NCBI RefSeq assembly: GCF_020216885.1
Contig: NZ_JAIWON010000003.1
Coordinates: 1-10,000 of the forward strand
DNA from: Zymomonas sp.
GTDB taxonomy: Bacteria; Pseudomonadota; Alphaproteobacteria; Sphingomonadales; Sphingomonadaceae
Direction of reading: 5' to 3'
Length of the DNA stretch: 10,000 nt
The notes below the pieces were generated by a model. The model did not search any database and was not told where the DNA came from. It worked only from the letters and a program-made list of their open reading frames with translations. Shown one piece after another: positions 1 to 6,559 of the stretch; the first letter of the stretch is position 1, and each line of letters begins with the position of its first letter. A program made the position numbers and the translations under genes.

Positions 1-140
1 TGAGCAAAACCTTTAACCGCAGGCTTATTAGCTTTTGCCAAACGACTTTCAGAATCGCTTCTGCTCGTCGCAAGCATGGCCTCTAATTCTGCCATTCTAG
101 GGTCTTGTGGTCCCAGCCCTTTATTAGAATCGTTACTCAT
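1..140 (-). CDS. atpI: AtpI-like ATP synthase assembly protein, N-terminal part (cut by window edge)
   Basis: Reading the minus strand from the ATG at 140 gives an uninterrupted frame of 46 codons that runs off the left edge. It begins MSNDSNKGLGPQDPRMAE and continues with a hydrophilic, charged helix-like stretch. A short cytoplasmic arm with a 'DPR-x-x-x-LE' motif followed by charged residues is typical of alphaproteobacterial AtpI, which precedes the two membrane helices and assists assembly of the F0 c-ring; the hydrophobic part would lie outside the window. A second in-frame ATG sits directly upstream at 143, so the start may be three bases earlier. No good Shine-Dalgarno is present before either. 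The identification rests on the N-terminus alone plus my recollection that F0 genes lie near here in Zymomonas, so it is tentative; another small acidic protein is possible. Confidence 0.5.
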   Translation of the reverse strand, partial: MSNDSNKGLGPQDPRMAELEAMLATSRSDSESRLAKANKPAVKGFA

Positions 141-143
141 CAT

Positions 144-229
144 CGCCAACTCGCTACGCCTTGAATTCCAACCCCTTGAATTTCAAGGATAAATGCTATT
201 CAGCATGACGAGTAACTATCTCGTCAAGT
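144..229 (-). promoter_or_regulatory. Hairpin-rich 5' leader before the atpI-like gene
   Basis: In transcript order, the predicted untranslated leader holds three consecutive inverted repeats. The first is TGACGAG/CTCGTCA (226-206, 7-bp stem, 7-nt loop). The second is ATGCT/AGCAT (206-193, 5-bp stem, 4-nt loop). The third is a near-perfect 15-nt palindrome, CCTTGAATTTCAAGG on the plus strand (174-188). CCTTGAA also occurs at 159-165, so TTCAAGG at 182-188 can pair with either copy, giving two mutually exclusive structures. The remaining bases to the start codon lack a clear ribosome binding site. The dyads are seen directly; a regulatory role is inference. No known riboswitch family is recognised. 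Confidence 0.4.
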
Positions 230-235
230 AGGTCT

Positions 236-264
236 TTTTTAAGAAGACGGGTGAAGCAAGTCAA
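236..264 (-). promoter_or_regulatory. Candidate sigma-70-type promoter for the atpI-like gene
   Basis: On the minus strand TTGACT (264-259) is followed, after exactly 17 bases, by TAAAAA (241-236). The -35 box matches the consensus at five of six positions and the -10 box at four of six. Transcription would start near 229, just before the first leader hairpin, which makes the promoter and the leader consistent with each other. The weak -10 keeps this tentative. The rest of the gap up to the ydbL terminator (265-351) shows nothing I can name. Confidence 0.35.
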
Positions 265-351
265 CTCAAAGCGCAGAGAATGAAAAACCAAACTTTTCTA
301 TTATCCCCATCGCAAAAAAAGACCAGTTAAGCAGAATATCGCCTATTTACA

Positions 352-382
352 GGTAAAAAGCCCTTCCAAGGCATCTTTTACC
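352..382 (-). terminator. Terminator-like hairpin after ydbL
   Basis: Read on the minus strand, GGTAAAA pairs with TTTTACC around an inner GCCTT/AGGGC stem with a GGA loop (one G-T pair, small internal loop). The inner stem is followed at once by five T, as in an intrinsic terminator. It begins 9 bases after the ydbL stop, so it probably ends the ydbH-ynbE-ydbL transcript and insulates the downstream atpI-like gene. Confidence 0.6.
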
Positions 383-390
383 AAGTCTTT

Positions 391-789
391 TTAACCGCAG
401 GTTGAAGGTAATGCGATCGGGCCATTTTTTTTCTGCCACTTCCCATCAGTCAAAGCATAAAATTGACCCTCTTGGACACGACTTGCCAATGTTTTACATC
501 CGACAGCGACGGCCCATTCTTCGACAGTAACCCCACGTTTAGCGGCTTCTGCGGTATAAGCAGCACGTCTTCTAATATTCAAAGCATCGACGGCTGTTTT
601 GACTGGAGGTGGCGGTGTTTGGGCAAAGCCCATATAGCCATCAATCTTTTCACCAATCACGCCGTTGGCTATGGCTGATTGTAAAATATCATCACCGCCT
701 TGAGCAAAAGAAGGCACGGCTAAGGACAGGCCCATAACAAGAGCCACACGGGCAATAGCTTTGAGCCATTTCATTTTTACGTTGGTCAT
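391..789 (-). CDS. ydbL: YdbL-family (DUF1318) periplasmic protein
   Basis: A 132-residue protein with a Sec signal peptide: basic MTNVKMKWLK, hydrophobic core to about residue 26, and likely cleavage after the SFA motif at residue 29. The mature part carries the family pattern: a G-x-IGEK-x-DGY segment near residues 43-52, a helix with NIRRRAAY near 71-78, 'TVEEWAVAVG' near 88-97, and a closing GKW (residues 116-118). E. coli YdbL has the matching IN-x-ER-x-x-Y and NGKW features; there it is reported as the periplasmic chaperone-like partner of YdbH and YnbE. Two cysteines, C98 and C131, the latter in a short C-terminal extension, could form a disulfide (inference). The start overlaps the ynbE stop as ATGA, and GGAG at 804-801 lies 11 bases upstream, indicating translational coupling. 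M6 is an alternative start without a ribosome site. Confidence 0.85.
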   Translation of the reverse strand: MTNVKMKWLKAIARVALVMGLSLAVPSFAQGGDDILQSAIANGVIGEKIDGYMGFAQTPPPPVKTAVDALNIRRRAAYTAEAAKRGVTVEEWAVAVGCKTLASRVQEGQFYALTDGKWQKKNGPIALPSTCG

Positions 790-986
790 TGTGGGAATAA
801 CTCCGGATTATTTTGAATAAAGTCGCCAGCATCTTTTTGAAGATGAACGACAACCTCCTGCCGGACATTGACATTAAGATTTATCTCAATCGGTTTGTCA
901 GGTGCCTTAACCGAGATGCACCCCCCTACCATCAGCAAGCTGGCGAAAAGAAGGCTCTTCTCTATTACTCCGGTCTTCTGCCTCAT
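786..986 (-). CDS. ynbE: YnbE-family outer-membrane lipoprotein
   Basis: A 66-residue protein. Residues 11-22 form a lipoprotein signal with the lipobox VGGC, so the mature protein begins with lipidated C23 and is 44 residues long. The mature part holds 'APDKPIEINLNVNVRQEVVVHL' in two pieces of alternating polar and hydrophobic residues, matching the E. coli YnbE pattern of PK-EPI-x-INMNVKIEHE followed by a short acidic helix ending near DLF (here ELFPQ). In E. coli YnbE multimerises at the outer membrane and contacts the end of YdbH to complete a lipid-transport bridge. The ATG at 986 has AGGA six bases upstream (996-993). It lies 54 bases after ydbH, and its stop overlaps the ydbL start. 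No aspartate follows the cysteine (residue 24 is I), consistent with outer-membrane sorting. Confidence 0.88.
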   Translation of the reverse strand: MRQKTGVIEKSLLFASLLMVGGCISVKAPDKPIEINLNVNVRQEVVVHLQKDAGDFIQNNPELFPQ

Positions 987-1040
987 ATATAATCCTAATA
1001 GATAGTTACTAATATAGACTCTTTTTCTTCATTTTTAAGA

Positions 1041-4000
1041 TTAGAAGGCGCCTTCAGTAGCCAGCTCTGACTGATTAAGAACTGAACGAGGATTGTTATA
1101 AGAGCGCATCGCGTTCAGTAACCCACGGAAAGGTGCCTTTACTTGGACATTGAAATGAAAAGGTACTTTTTCAATCTCACGTGCCAAATAAGAACGATCG
1201 GCTTTCGTCTCGACTTCTCGAACACCGCCAAATTGAATGGAGCTGACAAAATCGCCATCAAGGCTACCATTCAAAAGGACATCTAAGCGTTGATAACGGA
1301 CACCCTTCAAAACATCGAAAGCTACCTTACCTAACATGCCCTGATGAGCATTAGATACTGGGCCGACATAACTCACAACTCCACCAGGTTTACGGCTAGC
1401 CAGACGTCCACCCTCGATTTTGCCACTATTGGCGCTAAATTCGATCGGTAAAATCCCATCAAAACGGCCACTAACAAATATATTTTTTAACTGGAGATTC
1501 TCGACCAACGGGGCGCTGTCCATATCAGATACATGGAAAACAACTTTATGGGAGCCTGTATGCCCAAAATCGAGGACAGAACCATCCAATGTCAAATGAC
1601 CATCAAAGAAAGGCCAATCGCCTTTTTCAACAACAACCACCCTATTGGGTAAGAGCTGATACCGTATCTGCCCGTCTTTGATAGCTAAACCAGCATTGAT
1701 TTCATCAACGGTTGCCAGCTGATTGGGTGGCGTTTTCAAATTCAAAAGATCAGAAAAAACTACCTTCCCTTTAAAACCTGAAACTGTGCCAAAGGCTGCA
1801 GCAAAATCGAGATCGTTAGTAACAAACTGCCCCGTGCTAACGACATTCTTTTTCTTCCAGTCAATTCTACCTTGACCAGATAAGCTCCCCTTTACATCCG
1901 CAAAAATACCCAAGGTTAAAGGCGTAATTTGTTCCGGTTGCAGGTTTTTATTAAAAGACACATTGTTGACGTGGAATAAAACATGACCACGGCTATCACC
2001 AAAATGATGCTCAATCCTTGTATCCAAAAGATGGATAGTCCGGATATCCAAAGGACGATCTATACCCGCTGTAATATGGACACGATCTTTATTGATCTGC
2101 ATCAACAAGTCTTGCGACCGCACCGGTAAAAAACGAGGCGATGCTTGATCTGCATCGGCAATATCTACAGCACCATGCAAAACAATATCGGTATTATCGG
2201 TCGTTTTCTCGCCGCCCTTATTCTGCCATTCCCAATGCGCAGCACCATTACTAAACAGAAAAGGTGCAAGACTGAAGCGACCTGACATACCAGTCAGGTC
2301 ACCTTCACCGTCCATCCCGTCAAGATTAGCTGTTAAGTGGTCAATAGACAGGTGGGTATCAGGATCGCCATCATCCCCCTTTTGATTGAATTGTAATCCA
2401 CTTAACTCCGCATAATGGCGCGCAAGAAAAAAAGAAGACGTCTTCACATGAAGATTGAAAGGCTGGTTGTTAATTACCCCTGCAATCGTTGGATTATCGA
2501 GGCGCGCGCCGCCCTCTGTTAAATGACCATTATCGACTCTTAGGAATGACTTTTCGATAGGACAAAGCGGCAAAACGATTTTTTGAGCAGTTACACCTGA
2601 CATAACCAATTTTTCAGCCCGCAGGTTAAAGCAACTGCGGTTAATGGCAATTTGGTCTTTCTTCCCTTCAATATCGACAGGCAAAATCAAAGATTTAACC
2701 TGTCCATTCGCCCCGATAGGCCCTGATATATCAGCTTGAGTTTTCAATAAGAAATGCTGTTTTTCATATAAAAAGCTGACAGGCGCTAAAGTAATAGAGG
2801 CTGTATTGTTACGATAAGGCTCAATCTTAGCCTCTCCTTTAACACCATAATCCCCTAACTGCGCCAGATGGATTTCAGCGTTTGGAAAACCGTCTCCTTT
2901 TAAAGAAAAATCACCACCAAAATGCCATATTTTCTGCTGTTTTTCTTGCCACTGGGCAAGACCAGAAAATTGTATTTTTTGTCCAGTTGAGCCAGTCAAA
3001 ACCGCTTTTCTCAAGGTTGCAGTCAAATAGCCTTGTTTATTATCAACAGCAATTTCGGTATCAGCAGAAATATTTCCCGCGAGCTTGGTTAAATTTTGCT
3101 GCAACTGTTGGACTAAAGACGATATAGGTGTGTCATCGGGCAAAGTCAGGCTAGAAAAATCTGTTTTTATGCGAGCATTTGCCAAAGAAAACCGCATATT
3201 TGCCGAAAGAGGATTGCCCTTTTTAGGATCAGAGAAATAACTAAACGGCAAATCAAAAGAACTGGCAACATGCCAATTACCGCCAGAAACAAAATTTATC
3301 TGCTCTTTACCCGAAAAGTCCATCTGTCCTTTTGCTGTTTGAAAATCACCTTTTGCAGTAACTTTCCCATTTACACCCAATAACTGCCATGGTGCATTTC
3401 CTGAAGAGGCCACCTCTGGCGTTAATATAGAAACCTGCCCCTGCCAGTTATCCAAAGCTTTGTTTAGAGAAGCATCAACAGAGCCTGTCAGTTTTTCTAA
3501 CTTTATCTTGCTATTCTGACAGCGAATCGCTTCAGCTGAAGCCGGCCCCTGAAAATAAGGTCTCCCATGCGAGACCGATATTTTCAAAAAGAAATGACCT
3601 TTCTCTACTTGGCAAGTATCAGATGAAAAATGTGGAATAGATACGGCCAGATTTCCTTGGAATCCATGGGCAAGGTTACCACTACCATCAGCAGCCATAC
3701 CAATAACGCCATATTCGGTTTTTAATTTCAGGCGGGCATCTTTCAAATCCACATCCAGAATGGGTAACCCAGAAGCATTACCACTCGTCGCCATATAGCT
3801 TTTCAAATAGTTGAGATTCCCAAAATCAACACCCTTTTTATCTAAACGTCCATAAATCCGAAGCTTATCAAAATGGACAGAAGAAATGGCCAAACCATGC
3901 CATAAAGGCTTGAGATGGATAACGACATGATCCGCCGCAAGATCAGGGTGTTCAGGATCACCAATCACAAGATGATCAAGCTGCTGAATGGTTGGATCAA

Positions 4001-4181
4001 GACGAGTTAGACGATAACGTGCCTTGATATGAAGCTGATTTACTTCACGAGTAATCAACCAGCGCCCAAATATCATACGCTGTGACCAGAGAATAAGAAG
4101 AACAGCCACAAAAAGGATGATGGCAAACAGCCAGAAATGCTTTTTTGTGAGCCGAAACTGGTTCTGCGTTTTATCCGTCAT
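1041..4181 (-). CDS. ydbH: YdbH-family AsmA-like intermembrane phospholipid transport protein
   Basis: A 1046-residue protein with a short basic cytoplasmic tail, one transmembrane anchor (about residues 15-33, HFWLFAIILFVAVLLILW) and a very long periplasmic part. That part is rich in alternating hydrophobic/polar stretches, glycine turns and repeated 'L-x-G-x-G-x-(I/L)' segments, as expected for the hydrophobic beta-groove of AsmA-like bridges. The region near residues 920-990 (GPVSNAHQGMLGKVAFDVL, then LNGSLDGDF) resembles the conserved YdbH C-terminal domain. In E. coli YdbH acts redundantly with TamB and YhdP in moving phospholipid from inner to outer membrane, with YnbE and YdbL as partners; both follow here in the same order. 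It is longer than E. coli YdbH (about 880 residues). The start precedes the only anchor, but the nearest purine-rich motif (AGGG) abuts the ATG, so translation initiation may be weak. Family identity is sure; the lipid cargo is inferred. Confidence 0.88.
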   Translation of the reverse strand: MTDKTQNQFRLTKKHFWLFAIILFVAVLLILWSQRMIFGRWLITREVNQLHIKARYRLTRLDPTIQQLDHLVIGDPEHPDLAADHVVIHLKPLWHGLAISSVHFDKLRIYGRLDKKGVDFGNLNYLKSYMATSGNASGLPILDVDLKDARLKLKTEYGVIGMAADGSGNLAHGFQGNLAVSIPHFSSDTCQVEKGHFFLKISVSHGRPYFQGPASAEAIRCQNSKIKLEKLTGSVDASLNKALDNWQGQVSILTPEVASSGNAPWQLLGVNGKVTAKGDFQTAKGQMDFSGKEQINFVSGGNWHVASSFDLPFSYFSDPKKGNPLSANMRFSLANARIKTDFSSLTLPDDTPISSLVQQLQQNLTKLAGNISADTEIAVDNKQGYLTATLRKAVLTGSTGQKIQFSGLAQWQEKQQKIWHFGGDFSLKGDGFPNAEIHLAQLGDYGVKGEAKIEPYRNNTASITLAPVSFLYEKQHFLLKTQADISGPIGANGQVKSLILPVDIEGKKDQIAINRSCFNLRAEKLVMSGVTAQKIVLPLCPIEKSFLRVDNGHLTEGGARLDNPTIAGVINNQPFNLHVKTSSFFLARHYAELSGLQFNQKGDDGDPDTHLSIDHLTANLDGMDGEGDLTGMSGRFSLAPFLFSNGAAHWEWQNKGGEKTTDNTDIVLHGAVDIADADQASPRFLPVRSQDLLMQINKDRVHITAGIDRPLDIRTIHLLDTRIEHHFGDSRGHVLFHVNNVSFNKNLQPEQITPLTLGIFADVKGSLSGQGRIDWKKKNVVSTGQFVTNDLDFAAAFGTVSGFKGKVVFSDLLNLKTPPNQLATVDEINAGLAIKDGQIRYQLLPNRVVVVEKGDWPFFDGHLTLDGSVLDFGHTGSHKVVFHVSDMDSAPLVENLQLKNIFVSGRFDGILPIEFSANSGKIEGGRLASRKPGGVVSYVGPVSNAHQGMLGKVAFDVLKGVRYQRLDVLLNGSLDGDFVSSIQFGGVREVETKADRSYLAREIEKVPFHFNVQVKAPFRGLLNAMRSYNNPRSVLNQSELATEGAF

Positions 4182-4256
4182 CCCTGTTTTTCTTTATTAA
4201 AATTGGGTCAATATTTATAAAATGAAAGTCGCGATTTCGATGCCATACAAGAATGC

Positions 4257-4285
4257 TTTAGAAAAAGCCGCTATCTTTATATATT
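4257..4285 (+). promoter_or_regulatory. Candidate sigma-70-type promoter for radC
   Basis: TTTAGA (4257-4262) and TATATT (4280-4285) are separated by 17 bases, matching the consensus at four and five of six positions. Transcription would begin about 45 bases before the radC start. The divergent gap 4182-4335 must also contain the ydbH promoter, but I could not find a convincing one on the minus strand. Confidence 0.3.
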
Positions 4286-4335
4286 GAAAGTTAAACAGTA
4301 TTACATCCGGCATCAATCCTTTATATCCATTGAGA

Positions 4336-5019
4336 ATGGATAGAAAAGATATTGGCTATCAAGGTCATCGCGGCCGATTAAGAGAGCGCCTGCTCACAGG
4401 CGGAGCTGATGCTTTATTGGATCACGAGGTCATAGAGTATCTTTTAACGCTAGCTATTCCTAGAAAAGATACAAAACCCTTGGCTCGCGCTTTGTTAGCA
4501 GAATTTGGCGATATAGAAGCTTTGCTAACAGCCGATCCGGGTATGATTTCCCGTGTCAAAGGCGCAGGCCCGACTGTCGTTTCAGCCTTGAAAATCGCTC
4601 AAGTCGCGGCGTTAAGACTCCTCAAAACTAAGATCAAAAAAGCGCCTATTTTATCTGGATGGCAAGCACTGATCGACTATCTTCACGCAGATATGGCTTT
4701 TCGATTAACTGAGCGTTGTCGACTACTTCATTTGGACAACCACAATCGCCTTATCCGAGACGAAATTCTAAGCGAAGGCTCGGTTGATCAAGCCCCTGTT
4801 TACGTGCGTGAAGTTATCCGAAGGGCGATTGAGCTCTGCTCGGTTGGCCTCATTCTGGTGCACAATCATCCCAGTGGCGATGCAAGCCCCAGTGAAGCCG
4901 ACATTCAATTAACCCGTTCGATCATCGCCGCGGCACGCCCCTTAAAAATCTATCTTCACGACCATGTCATTATCAGCAGCAGCGGTGCTTGTAGCCTAAA
5001 AGGACTTGGCCTTTTGTAA
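4336..5019 (+). CDS. radC: RadC family (UPF0758) JAMM-domain protein
   Basis: A 227-residue protein. The N-terminal half begins with GHRGRLRERLLTGGADAL and contains a helix-hairpin-helix-like segment (RVKGAGPTVVSAL, about residues 73-85). The C-terminal half is a JAMM/MPN-type domain with the metal-ligand set HNHPSGD (H176, H178) and D189 in PSEAD; E147 may be the matching glutamate. This is the full RadC architecture at normal length. The domain belongs to the zinc metalloprotease-like fold, but RadC's substrate is unknown; its old assignment to DNA repair came from an E. coli mutation later traced to recG. The start is uncertain: the frame also has a TTG at 4330 two codons earlier, and neither has a good ribosome site; I prefer the ATG. 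It is divergent from ydbH and 135 bases upstream of purB. Confidence 0.9.
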   Translation: MDRKDIGYQGHRGRLRERLLTGGADALLDHEVIEYLLTLAIPRKDTKPLARALLAEFGDIEALLTADPGMISRVKGAGPTVVSALKIAQVAALRLLKTKIKKAPILSGWQALIDYLHADMAFRLTERCRLLHLDNHNRLIRDEILSEGSVDQAPVYVREVIRRAIELCSVGLILVHNHPSGDASPSEADIQLTRSIIAAARPLKIYLHDHVIISSSGACSLKGLGLL

Positions 5020-5026
5020 TCAAAAG
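4998..5026 (+). repeat. Two overlapping dyads at the radC stop codon
   Basis: AAAAGG (4998-5003) pairs with CCTTTT (5010-5015). Separately, CTTTTG (5011-5016) pairs with CAAAAG (5021-5026), with the TAA stop in the loop. The two share bases and cannot form together. Both stems are AT-rich and no long T-run follows, so an intrinsic terminator is doubtful and radC transcription may continue into purB. Confidence 0.3.
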
Positions 5027-5129
5027 CGCCAAACTCTTGTCAGAAATAGTCGATTGATATTTTTAAAGATTGATAGCCCCTATCGGCTTTGTTAGGTCAA
5101 AATGCCATAACCCCCCGCCGGAAAAGACC

Positions 5130-5157
5130 GGACTATTTGTTAGGAGTCCTAATTATG
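5130..5157 (+). promoter_or_regulatory. purB ribosome binding site with flanking dyad
   Basis: TAGGAG at 5141-5146 is eight bases from the ATG at 5155 and fixes the purB start. GGACT (5130-5134) can pair with AGTCC (5145-5149), placing most of the ribosome site in the loop and its last two bases in the stem. A second small dyad, CCGG/CCGG with a six-base loop (5118-5131), overlaps it by two bases. In the remaining leader, TTGTCA at 5037-5042 resembles a -35 box but no -10 box sits at a good distance. The stem is short, so regulation is speculative. Confidence 0.55.
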
Positions 5158-6450
5158 ATCCCCCGTTATTCCCGACCAGAGATGGTAAAAATCTGGGAAC
5201 CGGAAAGCCGTTTCCGTATTTGGCTCGAAATCGAAGCTCATGCCACCGATGCATTAGCTGAATTAGGCGTTGTCCCGAAAGATGCCGCAAAAGCTATCTG
5301 GGAAAAAGGCAGTTTTGAAGTCGAACGCATCGACGAAATCGAAGCTGAAGTTCGCCATGATGTGATTGCCTTTCTGACGAATGTGGCCGAACATGTCGGC
5401 GATCCAGCTCGTTTCATGCATCAAGGCATGACCTCTTCTGATGTTCTCGATACCTGTCTTTCTGTGCAGTTAAACCGTGCAGCGCTTATTCTTTTAGACG
5501 ATATTGATAAACTTCTGGCTGTTTTGAAGCGCCGTGCCTTCGAATATAAAATGACGCCAACGATTGGTCGCAGTCATGGTATCCATGCGGAACCGACGAC
5601 CTTTGGATTAAAAATAGCGGAAGCCTATGCTGAATTTAAACGGAATCGTGACCGTTTAGAAGCTGCGCGCAAGGATATCGCCACTTGTGCTATTTCAGGT
5701 GCCGTTGGTACTTTTGCCAATATCGATCCTCGTGTTGAAGCCCATGTCGCAAAAGAAATGGGTTTAAGTGTCGAACCTGTATCAACGCAGGTTATCCCAC
5801 GTGATCGCCACGCGATGTTCTTTGCTACTTTGGGCGTTATTGCCTCTTCAATCGAAAGAGTCGCTATCGAAGTCCGGCATCTGCAACGGACAGAGGTTCT
5901 GGAAGCTGAAGAATATTTTGCGCCGGGGCAAAAAGGCTCTTCAGCCATGCCGCATAAACGGAATCCGGTATTAACCGAAAATTTAACCGGTCTTTCTCGT
6001 CTGGTTCGTGGCTATGTCACTCCAGCCTTAGAAGATGTTGCCTTGTGGCATGAACGCGATATCTCGCATTCATCTGTTGAACGTATGATTGGCCCCGATG
6101 CTACCGTTACGTTGGACTTTGCTTTGGCACGCTTGACCAATGTCATGGATAAATTGTTGGTTTATCCTGAACGTATGCAGCGTAATCTCGACCGGATGGG
6201 CGGACTTATTCATTCGCAGCGTGTTTTGCTAGCACTGACCCAAGCCGGCATTAGCCGCGAAGTGGCATATCGTCTGGTTCAGCGTAACGCTATGAAGGTC
6301 TGGGAATCGGATGGCACTATCTCATTGCTTGAACTGCTAAAGGCAGATCCAGAGGTCACGTTAAGCGATGAAAAGCTAGAAGCCCTGTTTGATCTTGGTT
6401 ACCACCTCAAACATGTCGACACCATCTTTGAGCGAGTTTTTAAAGACTAA
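5155..6450 (+). CDS. purB: Adenylosuccinate lyase
   Basis: A 431-residue cytoplasmic enzyme of the fumarase/aspartase superfamily. It releases fumarate from SAICAR and from adenylosuccinate, two steps of purine synthesis leading to AMP. The typical start [10 protein letters not shown] is present. Catalytic and substrate positions agree with the numbering used for Bacillus and Thermotoga enzymes: H68 in the EVRHDV segment, the TSSDVLDT motif at 93-100, H141 in [11 protein letters not shown], and the superfamily signature loop [11 protein letters not shown] at 261-271 with S263, M265, K268 and E275. Length is normal for the short bacterial form. The frame is open 66 bases further upstream to a TTG, but the ATG at 5155 has the only good Shine-Dalgarno and matches the family N-terminus. 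It is followed by a strong terminator and faces dnaJ. Confidence 0.97.
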   Translation: MIPRYSRPEMVKIWEPESRFRIWLEIEAHATDALAELGVVPKDAAKAIWEKGSFEVERIDEIEAEVRHDVIAFLTNVAEHVGDPARFMHQGMTSSDVLDTCLSVQLNRAALILLDDIDKLLAVLKRRAFEYKMTPTIGRSHGIHAEPTTFGLKIAEAYAEFKRNRDRLEAARKDIATCAISGAVGTFANIDPRVEAHVAKEMGLSVEPVSTQVIPRDRHAMFFATLGVIASSIERVAIEVRHLQRTEVLEAEEYFAPGQKGSSAMPHKRNPVLTENLTGLSRLVRGYVTPALEDVALWHERDISHSSVERMIGPDATVTLDFALARLTNVMDKLLVYPERMQRNLDRMGGLIHSQRVLLALTQAGISREVAYRLVQRNAMKVWESDGTISLLELLKADPEVTLSDEKLEALFDLGYHLKHVDTIFERVFKD

Positions 6451-6468
6451 AATTGGCTGGATACCAAG

Positions 6469-6500
6469 AAAAAAGGCTGTCTAAAAGACAGCCTTTTTTT
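6469..6500. terminator. Bidirectional intrinsic terminator between purB and dnaJ
   Basis: GGCTGTCT (6475-6482) and AGACAGCC (6486-6493) form a perfect 8-bp stem with an AAA loop. Seven T follow on the plus strand and six A precede it, which read as six T on the minus strand. It therefore can stop purB transcripts 18 bases after their stop codon as well as dnaKJ transcripts coming the other way. Confidence 0.9.
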
Positions 6501-6509
6501 GTTCTTGCT

Positions 6510-6536
6510 GGAAATGGTTTTCTTAGAAAACCTTCC
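6510..6536. repeat. Inverted repeat downstream of dnaJ
   Basis: GGTTTTC (6516-6522) and GAAAACC (6526-6532) form a perfect 7-bp stem with a TTA loop, extended by GGAA (6510-6513) with TTCC (6533-6536) across a two-base bulge. It lies between the dnaJ stop and the terminator at 6469-6500. No T-run follows on either strand, so a 3'-end stabilising hairpin for the dnaKJ mRNA is more likely than a second terminator. Confidence 0.45.
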
Positions 6537-6559
6537 AAAAGACGAAATTCCCCAAAGAA

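Noticed and set aside
206..240. Plus-strand terminator (7-bp dyad at 206-226 followed by six T at 235-240)
   Set aside because: The T-run is eight bases away from the stem and no plus-strand gene precedes it; the dyad fits better as part of the minus-strand leader.
11..402. The 12-base string TTTAACCGCAGG occurring near 12-23 and 391-402
   Set aside because: Both copies lie in or at coding sequence of unrelated genes, with no extended similarity or flanking repeat; chance is the simplest explanation.
2882..3127. An 81-codon plus-strand frame inside ydbH
   Set aside because: It is antisense to the continuous ydbH frame and lacks a ribosome site; its composition is what the complement of an AT-rich gene gives.
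5070..5261. A 63-codon frame overlapping the purB start
   Set aside because: It lies in a different frame across the well-supported purB N-terminus, has no ribosome site, and its product shows no known features.
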